A DNA stretch of 64,000 bases, from positions 61,736-125,735 of the forward strand of contig QCDO01000002.1 in the NCBI GenBank assembly GCA_003278735.1, in the 5' to 3' direction. The stretch is from Prochlorococcus sp. AG-355-J09. GTDB taxonomy: Bacteria > Cyanobacteriota > Cyanobacteriia > PCC-6307 > Cyanobiaceae. Positions 58,950-64,000 of this stretch are shown here, in pieces. Positions within the stretch are counted from its first letter, which is position 1, and the number at the start of each line of letters is the position of its first letter. The translations under genes and the position numbers were made by a program. Under the pieces are notes generated by a model, which saw only the letters and a program-made list of their open reading frames with translations, searched no databases and was not told the origin of the DNA.

Positions 58950-58999
58950 AAAAACGACAGAAAAGAAAATGTTATCTAGTTTTCCCAAGAATTTCCATA

Positions 59000-59191
59000 A
59001 TGTTGTTGTATTTTCTAGATACTTATTCAATTCTTTCAACGACTGGTAGAGACTATCTCCTTCGAATAATCGCTTTAGAAGGATTGATGAGCCGACCCGA
59101 AGTCATACATAGCGAACCATTAAATTTTGTTATTATGGGTTATTCTAAATCTGAAGAAGATACCAAGATAAGAGATCAAAATCCTAATTAA
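59000..59191 (+). CDS. Short ORF of doubtful status (63 aa)
   Basis: MLLYFLDTYSILSTTGRDYL ... no family seen. It ends 8 bases inside the convergent ABC ATPase gene and lies between the island scars and that operon; may be a gene remnant. Confidence 0.3.
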   Translation: MLLYFLDTYSILSTTGRDYLLRIIALEGLMSRPEVIHSEPLNFVIMGYSKSEEDTKIRDQNPN

Positions 59192-59942
59192 ATTCTATTT
59201 TGGTTTCTAGATCTTTTTGCAATGCAAGAAATTCTTGTGAATATCTATCACTATATGAGCTGCAACTTACGTCCATTTGATTTTTTATTATTGCAGGTTT
59301 TCCTTCTAACAAAATTAATTTACTACCCAAAAGTATTGCCTCTTCAACATTATGAGTAACAAGAACCATAGATTTTTTATAATCTTTTTTAATTGATAAA
59401 AGTAATTTTTGCAAATTTCTTCTCAATTGTATATCTAATGAAGAAAAAGGCTCATCCAATAGAAGAATCTCTGAATCAACAGCCAAAGACCTCGCTAGAG
59501 AAACTCTTTGCTTCATTCCACCAGAAAGTTGATGAGGGAAAAGATTTTTAGAATTAAATAATCCAACTTGTTCTAAAGATTCGTTTACCTTATCTCTATA
59601 GTCTTTACGACGCAATCCTTTTAAATCAAATCCAAAAGCAACGTTTTCTTCAACATTTAACCAAGGGAATAATGTATGCTCTTGAAACACCATACTTATT
59701 AATGGTGTAATTTTTTCAAGCTTTTTATTATTGAAATAGATTGTGCCAGTCGATGGTTTAAGAAAACCCCCTAATAATTTTAAAAGAGTTGATTTACCAG
59801 TACCTGAGGGCCCTAATATTGTAATAAAATCATTTTCTTTTATCTCTAGTTTAATGTCTTTAAGAACATATTCTTGATTCTTAAATCCATTATTATTTCT
59901 AAAATATTTTGAGACATTTATACATTTCAAATTACTTTTCAT
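59184..59942 (-). CDS. ABC transporter ATPase, NitT/TauT (nitrate/sulfonate/taurine) type
   Basis: A 252-residue ATPase: Walker A LGPSGTGKSTLLKLLGG (residue 44), Q-loop MVFQEHTLFPWLNV, signature LSGGMKQRVSLARSLA (about 137), Walker B ILLLDEPFSSLD, and the His switch VLVTHNVEEA. Sequence type matches SsuB/TauB/NrtD-like proteins that import small organic or nitrogen compounds. Third gene of the riboswitch-led operon, 15 bases after the permease. Confidence 0.93.
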   Translation of the reverse strand: MKSNLKCINVSKYFRNNNGFKNQEYVLKDIKLEIKENDFITILGPSGTGKSTLLKLLGGFLKPSTGTIYFNNKKLEKITPLISMVFQEHTLFPWLNVEENVAFGFDLKGLRRKDYRDKVNESLEQVGLFNSKNLFPHQLSGGMKQRVSLARSLAVDSEILLLDEPFSSLDIQLRRNLQKLLLSIKKDYKKSMVLVTHNVEEAILLGSKLILLEGKPAIIKNQMDVSCSSYSDRYSQEFLALQKDLETKIEFN

Positions 59943-59957
59943 AAGAAATATCTAAAG

Positions 59958-60755
59958 TTAATTAGTACTCCACCAAAAAAATTTATTTTGAATAAAGAGT
60001 AAAATTCTATCAACTGCAAATCCCGTAATTCCAATAATGCAAATCCCTAGAAGTATTAAATTACTGTTAAATAAATTTCTCCCTGTCATTACAACTGTAC
60101 CTAATCCATCTCTTAATCCAGTCATTTCTGCCGCAAGTACAGCCATCCATGCTGCAATAAAATTTAAACGTAATAAAGTAAAAACTCCAGGAAGTATTGA
60201 AGGAATAATTACTGACTTCCAAATCTTGAATTTTGAGCCTCCCAGGTTAGCAGCTGTAAAAATATAATTTGTTGGAACTCTTTTAATTTCTGCAATTGTG
60301 GCAATGGTTAAAGTAAAAAAAACTCCCATAAATACTATAAATATCGCAGTTAAATTACCAATTCCAAAAATTACTAAAGCTATTGGAACCCATGCGATAG
60401 GAGCGATAGGAGCAATAACAGATAAAATCGGTACAAAGAATAATTCTGACCATTTAGACAAACTTAACAGAAGGCCTACAATAATCGATCCGACAAAAGC
60501 TAAACTCATTCCACTTAATACCCTTATTAAAGTAATAGTTATGGACTGATAAATAGTTGCTGATTGACTACCTAAACCTATTTTAAAATCACTTTCAAAC
60601 AATACTGGTAAAAATTGAGAAGGTGGAGGCAAAACTTGAGTTACTGGGTTATTTCCTTGATTATCTGAAAGCTCCCAAAATATAATTAAAAAAGAAAATG
60701 ATAAAAATCCACAAAAGAATCTAAAGAATTTTCTTTCATATATTTTTTCCATCAA
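59958..60755 (-). CDS. ABC transporter permease, NitT/TauT type
   Basis: A 265-residue inner-membrane protein with about six helices; the cytoplasmic EAA-like loop is AANLGGSKFKIWKSVIIPSILPG (key AANLGGS...IPSILPG, about residues 168-190), and the first helix is FCGFLSFSFLIIFWELSD. Typical SsuC/TauC size. Second in the operon. Confidence 0.92.
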   Translation of the reverse strand: MMEKIYERKFFRFFCGFLSFSFLIIFWELSDNQGNNPVTQVLPPPSQFLPVLFESDFKIGLGSQSATIYQSITITLIRVLSGMSLAFVGSIIVGLLLSLSKWSELFFVPILSVIAPIAPIAWVPIALVIFGIGNLTAIFIVFMGVFFTLTIATIAEIKRVPTNYIFTAANLGGSKFKIWKSVIIPSILPGVFTLLRLNFIAAWMAVLAAEMTGLRDGLGTVVMTGRNLFNSNLILLGICIIGITGFAVDRILLFIQNKFFWWSTN

Positions 60756-60759
60756 AAAT

Positions 60760-61788
60760 TTATTTTTCTAATTCTGAAACAATATCAATATCAAAAATCT
60801 TTGAAGTTGGAACGTCATTTTTGATGTAATTCAAATCAACCATTTTATCAACAACTGTTTGAATAGAGTTTAGATCGGGAGTAAATGTTATTGGTGAAGG
60901 TTGAGAAGTAAAAGCTTCTAATAAAACATCATCTTCTACCCTGTAGTAATTACCTTGTTTTAATAGAGAAATAGCCTTTTCAGGTTCATCGTTTATTATT
61001 GATGCTGCACATTGCATACCTTTTATATATGAGGTAACTATCTCAGGTTTACTTGTAAGAGTATTCTCGAGAACACTTACAACGGTGTTGGGGGTTTTTG
61101 GAGACCAAACGGTAAAATTATCTGTTAGCAAATTTGCATCGCCACTTACTATAAATTGCGTTGTATAGGGTTTTATATGACTTAATATATCAACTGCTCC
61201 AACTCTAAATGATTCAACCATTGCTAATAGATCATCGAAATAAACAAACTCAAAATTATCTTCTGAAATAGATTCATCCTCAAAAGCATCAACTAGAATC
61301 AACTCCAAGGTATCCCCCCTTAAAGTTGCTATTTTTAATTTCTTGTCAGGATTACTTTTAACAAATCCCTTGAGGTCTGAGATTGAAGAAGCACCAACAT
61401 AATCTTTTGCAATAACTTGCATTACACCCCATCCACCAGCAGCGGATATTGTTTTAATAGGAACACCACTATTAGCAGCAAAAAATGGGAGTGTAAATGG
61501 ATTTGTACTGAAATCTATACTCCCACCTGCTAAGGCGGCATTATTGTCTCCGGGATTTGTAAAAGCAACAGTTTCAACATTAATACCGTTTTTCACGAAG
61601 CATCCTGATTCAACTCCTACAAATAAAGGAGCCATATCTAAAGCAACAAGATGTCCTGCTTTTACATCAATTAATTTATCTGAGGTCGTATTATCAACTT
61701 TTTTTGGAGAGCATCCTACTGAAACTAAACCTAACAAAGAGAGAAGGAAAAGTAACCTTTTGCCTTTTTGTAATAAAAAATTTTTCAT
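60760..61788 (-). CDS. ABC transporter substrate-binding lipoprotein, NitT/TauT (NMT1/THI5-like) type
   Basis: A 342-residue periplasmic binding protein. Lipobox LGLVSVGCSP puts the lipid-modified Cys at residue 26. KAGHLVALDMAPLFVGVESG, then GGSIDFSTNPFTLPFFAANS and PIKTISAAGGWGVMQ are the usual ligand-site layout of NMT1/SsuA-like proteins. The riboswitch directly upstream points to guanidine or a relative as ligand; the sequence alone does not prove it. Confidence 0.9.
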   Translation of the reverse strand: MKNFLLQKGKRLLFLLSLLGLVSVGCSPKKVDNTTSDKLIDVKAGHLVALDMAPLFVGVESGCFVKNGINVETVAFTNPGDNNAALAGGSIDFSTNPFTLPFFAANSGVPIKTISAAGGWGVMQVIAKDYVGASSISDLKGFVKSNPDKKLKIATLRGDTLELILVDAFEDESISEDNFEFVYFDDLLAMVESFRVGAVDILSHIKPYTTQFIVSGDANLLTDNFTVWSPKTPNTVVSVLENTLTSKPEIVTSYIKGMQCAASIINDEPEKAISLLKQGNYYRVEDDVLLEAFTSQPSPITFTPDLNSIQTVVDKMVDLNYIKNDVPTSKIFDIDIVSELEK

Positions 61789-61805
61789 TAAAAATAATTA
61801 TGAAT

Positions 61806-61905
61806 ATGCGTTCTCCCGGGCTTTTATCCCTCCGTGTATCTTCTTTGAATGAAGATTAGCTCTCTTGGTCCAGTCACAAATTGTCGGAACCCTAGAGCAA
61901 TACGC
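61806..61905 (-). promoter_or_regulatory. Guanidine-I (ykkC, subtype 1) riboswitch
   Basis: Read on the minus strand the leader carries CUCUAGGGUUCCG, then CUGGACCAAGAGAG, a small stem-loop, ACACGG and GGGAUAAAAGCCCGGGAGA, in the exact order and spacing of the ykkC aptamer; GCGU/ACGC close the outer stem. The GGGAUAAAAGCCCGGGAG block fits the guanidine-binding subtype rather than the ppGpp, PRPP or ADP variants as I recall them. It ends 17 bases before the ATG of the binding-protein gene and there is no terminator, so control is probably at translation start. Confidence 0.88.
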
Positions 61906-61986
61906 TTTATATAATTTTCTTCAATTTGAAATTTTAAATAGTATTAATTAATACCTAAATGATTTTTTATTTTATTTTTTTAAAAA

Positions 61987-62649
61987 CTAATTAATTAACT
62001 CTTTCAAAGTTAATGTCTTCCCTAAAACACCATCTTCCGAATTAATTATATTAATTGCACTCTGATGAATTTTTGTGTCATAAGCACCACAGCAATCTTC
62101 AATTAATAATGAATTCATTCCTAAATCTAGCGAATGTCTATAAGTACTTAAAACGCAGCATTGGGTTGTTACTCCACAAATTATTAGATTGTTAATATTT
62201 TTTTCTTTTAAGTAATTTTGTAAGTTGGTATTTACGAAACAAGAGTGTTCAGTTTTGTCCAAAATTAGATCTTTATCAAATGGTTTTATTTCATTAATTA
62301 ATTCGCAACCTTCATAACCTCTTATTAAAAATCTACCCATAGGTCCTTTGTCTCCAATAGGAGTATTTGCATTTTTATATCTTTCCCTTTTTGAATTAGT
62401 AAGGTCAACTAAATCTTCTCTATGACTCTCTTTTGTAAAAATAATTTGAATTTTATTATATCTTGACCATTCAACTAATTGAATGATTTTTTTTTTTGCT
62501 TTATTTATTAATTTTAGTGATAAGCCTAATTTATAAGAGTTATATCCTGATAAATGGCAAAAATCATTTTGCATATCAATAACAATTAATGCTGTATTTT
62601 TATTTTGAAGAGTAAATTTATCTTTAAGAGACATTGATAAAGTTTTCAT
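61987..62649 (-). CDS. Isochorismatase-family cysteine hydrolase (amidohydrolase)
   Basis: A 220-residue hydrolase. Catalytic Asp in ALIVIDMQNDFCHLSG (residue about 25), Lys in LILDKTEHSCFVNT (about 130) and nucleophile Cys in CGVTTQCCVLSTYRHS (about 162) are all in place. Relatives include nicotinamidase, RutB and the biuret, triuret and guanylurea hydrolases that cut C-N bonds of small ureides. It lies between the transporter and the nitrile hydratase, divergent from the latter with a 58-base gap. Confidence 0.87.
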   Translation of the reverse strand: MKTLSMSLKDKFTLQNKNTALIVIDMQNDFCHLSGYNSYKLGLSLKLINKAKKKIIQLVEWSRYNKIQIIFTKESHREDLVDLTNSKRERYKNANTPIGDKGPMGRFLIRGYEGCELINEIKPFDKDLILDKTEHSCFVNTNLQNYLKEKNINNLIICGVTTQCCVLSTYRHSLDLGMNSLLIEDCCGAYDTKIHQSAINIINSEDGVLGKTLTLKELIN

Positions 62650-62707
62650 TTAATGATTTTCAATAAATATAAGTTTTTTCGTGGGTATAAATAAATAAAA
62701 AACAAAA

Positions 62708-63301
62708 ATGTCAGAATTTTCTGAAGAATTGATTTTAAAAGCTAAAGCGATAGAATCTCTTTTGATTGAAAAGGAAATTGTTGATGAAGATACACTTGAT
62801 TTAATAGTTGAAGAGTACGAAAAAAATATTGGTCCACATATTGGAGCTAAGATTGTAGTGAGAGCCTGGAAAGATAATGAATTTAAAAATAAACTCTTAA
62901 TGGAGCCTACCAAGACTATTTCAGAAATGGGTTTAATAGGCTTTTCTGGAGAGCATATGGTTATTTTAGAAAATACTTCAAAGATACACAATATTGTAGT
63001 TTGCACTTTATGTTCATGTTACCCATGGGCAATATTGGGATTGCCACCTAAATGGTACAAATCATTTCAATATCGTTCAAGAGCTGTAATTGAACCAAAA
63101 GAAGTTCTCAAAGAATTTGGAATTACATTAGACGATGAGATAGAAATCAAAGTTTGGGACAGCAATGCAGATATAAGATATCTAGTTTTACCTCAAAGAC
63201 CAAATGGAACTGAAAAATTAAATGAAATTGAATTAGAAAAACTTGTCACGAGAAACTCTATGATTGGGACAGAAATATTAACTTACAATGCAAAGAAATA
63301 A
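62708..63301 (+). CDS. Nitrile hydratase alpha subunit (cobalt type)
   Basis: A 197-residue metal-binding subunit. The metal claw is VVCTLCSCYPW (residue about 97): C-T-L-C-S-C marks the cobalt form, while iron enzymes have C-S-L-C-S-C. WYKSFQYRSRAVIEPKEVLKEFG and the GPHIGAKIVVRAW block are standard. The length matches the family. It hydrates a nitrile to an amide together with the beta chain encoded downstream. Confidence 0.93.
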   Translation: MSEFSEELILKAKAIESLLIEKEIVDEDTLDLIVEEYEKNIGPHIGAKIVVRAWKDNEFKNKLLMEPTKTISEMGLIGFSGEHMVILENTSKIHNIVVCTLCSCYPWAILGLPPKWYKSFQYRSRAVIEPKEVLKEFGITLDDEIEIKVWDSNADIRYLVLPQRPNGTEKLNEIELEKLVTRNSMIGTEILTYNAKK

Positions 63302-63307
63302 TAAATT

Positions 63308-63622
63308 ATGAATGGTCCACAAGATTTAGGGGGATTTCACGGATTTGGGAAGATTCCCTATTTAAATAAATATGAGCCTGTTTTTGACAGTTATTGGGAA
63401 GGAAGGGTTTTTTCAATGAGTTTTGCTACTTTTATAAAATATTTTCCAGTTGATGAAACTAGATATGCTGCGGAAAAGATAAAACCAAATATCTATTTAA
63501 ATTCAAGCTATTACGAAAGATGGTTACTTGCATTAGAAATATTGCTTATTGAAAATAACTTAGTAACAAAAAAAGAAATTATTGATAGAGAGAATCAAAT
63601 AAAAAAGAATAAAAAAAAATGA
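63308..63622 (+). CDS. Nitrile hydratase beta subunit, N-terminal half
   Basis: A 104-residue protein: MNGPQDLGGFHGFGKIPYLN, then YLNSSYYERWLLALEILLIE matches the N-terminal domain of NHase beta (MNGxxDxGGxxGFGxV... SSYYxxW). It ends where the single-chain beta would continue and overlaps the next gene by 4 bases (ATGA) after nine A residues. Separate chains like this occur in thiocyanate hydrolase and toyocamycin nitrile hydratase. Confidence 0.88.
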   Translation: MNGPQDLGGFHGFGKIPYLNKYEPVFDSYWEGRVFSMSFATFIKYFPVDETRYAAEKIKPNIYLNSSYYERWLLALEILLIENNLVTKKEIIDRENQIKKNKKK

Positions 63623-64000
63623 ATTCCTCAAATAAACCTATAAAAACATCTAATCAAAAAATGATGCCCGATGAAGCTTTAAAAATTCTTTATGAAGGAG
63701 TCTCCTGTAAAGGCAAAACAAATCAGGAACCATTATTTAAAGTTGGAGAGAAAGTTCAATCTATAAATAATCATTCAAAAAATTACACTAGATTGCCAAG
63801 ATACGCAAAAGGTAAAGTTGGGAAAATAGATTCAATAAGGGGAGTTTTTGTTTTCCCTGACACGATTGCTCATAGAAAGGGTTTATTCCCTCAGTATCTT
63901 TATAGTGTTGTTTTTACGAAAAAAGAATTATGGGGAAAGGAATCTCCAAATAATGAATTTGTTTATTTAGACTTATATGAAATGCATCTTGAAAAGATTT
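63619..64000 (+). CDS. Nitrile hydratase beta subunit, C-terminal half (3' end cut by the window)
   Basis: At least 127 residues. FKVGEKVQSINNHSKNYTRL, PRYAKGKVGKID, GVFVFPDT, LFPQYLYSVVFTKKELWG and the DLYEMHLEK end are the SH3-like C-terminal domain of NHase beta. Its ATG lies in the 4-base overlap with the previous gene. Together the two halves make about 231 residues, the normal beta size. Confidence 0.88.
   Translation, partial: MNSSNKPIKTSNQKMMPDEALKILYEGVSCKGKTNQEPLFKVGEKVQSINNHSKNYTRLPRYAKGKVGKIDSIRGVFVFPDTIAHRKGLFPQYLYSVVFTKKELWGKESPNNEFVYLDLYEMHLEKI

Noticed and set aside
62650..63006. Minus-strand frame opposite the nitrile hydratase alpha gene
   Set aside because: Shadow of a gene with an intact metal-binding motif.
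63300..63630. Frameshift error as the sole explanation of the split nitrile hydratase beta gene
   Set aside because: The ATGA overlap provides a proper start for the second chain, and split beta chains are known in related enzymes; the A9 run keeps the error option open, so it is noted in the findings.

Overview
The window is a slice of a high-light-adapted Prochlorococcus chromosome. Supporting signs are the very AT-rich DNA, one 16S-tRNA-Ile-tRNA-Ala-23S-5S operon, oxygenic photosynthesis genes (psbB, psbT, psbM, petB, petD, psaE), a lone divergent phycoerythrin beta gene with its lyase, a plastoquinol terminal oxidase, DUF3104 and DUF1651 proteins, and dozens of tiny single-helix proteins packed with short gaps. 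The strain cannot be named from sequence alone.

Bases 1-23400 are mostly core genome: the end of selD, cca, a UvrD/PcrA helicase, the cpeB-cpeS pair, tRNA-Phe, an FGGY sugar kinase next to metK, rpsA, nrdR, psbT-psbB (CP47), a 2Fe-2S ferredoxin, psbM, prmC, sua5, tRNA-Thr(UGU), the minC-minD-minE run behind an HD phosphohydrolase and ctpA, then petB-petD and a GH100 invertase. Bases 23400-29110 hold a roughly 600-bp gene-free leader and the rRNA operon, closed by a hairpin shared with mutM. Bases 29110-33600 carry mutM, psaE, a LysM protein, an aldehyde dehydrogenase and a two-domain acetyltransferase.

Bases 33600-56500 are a zone of small and accessory genes: DUF3104, a minimal high-light-inducible-type protein, a PTOX-type oxidase facing an NdhF-like membrane protein, a carotene-isomerase-like flavoprotein, a stand-alone Nif11 domain protein, TatA, peroxiredoxin Q, ArfB, a CPBP protease, a candidate 6S RNA, proline iminopeptidase, photolyase, tenA-thiD, a DUF985 cupin, and three small stress/monooxygenase-like proteins.

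Bases 56600-58950 look like the worn remains of tRNA-targeting integrative elements. A 19-bp tRNA-Thr 3'-end sequence is repeated 1.75 kb apart, with the second copy extending into a tRNA-Thr(GGU) half. Next comes a decayed tRNA-Pro 3' part. Short TTCGGGAAC-type arrays lie close to each tRNA piece, and an HTH gene is broken by one TAG.

Bases 59180-64000, immediately beyond these scars, hold the most interesting locus. A NitT/TauT-type ABC importer (binding lipoprotein, permease, ATPase) is preceded by a clear ykkC/guanidine-I riboswitch. Next to it are an isochorismatase-family cysteine hydrolase and a divergently transcribed cobalt-type nitrile hydratase whose beta subunit is split into two polypeptides. 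Read together they suggest uptake and stepwise hydrolysis of a nitrogen-rich nitrile or guanidine-type compound as a nitrogen source. The substrate is inferred, not shown.
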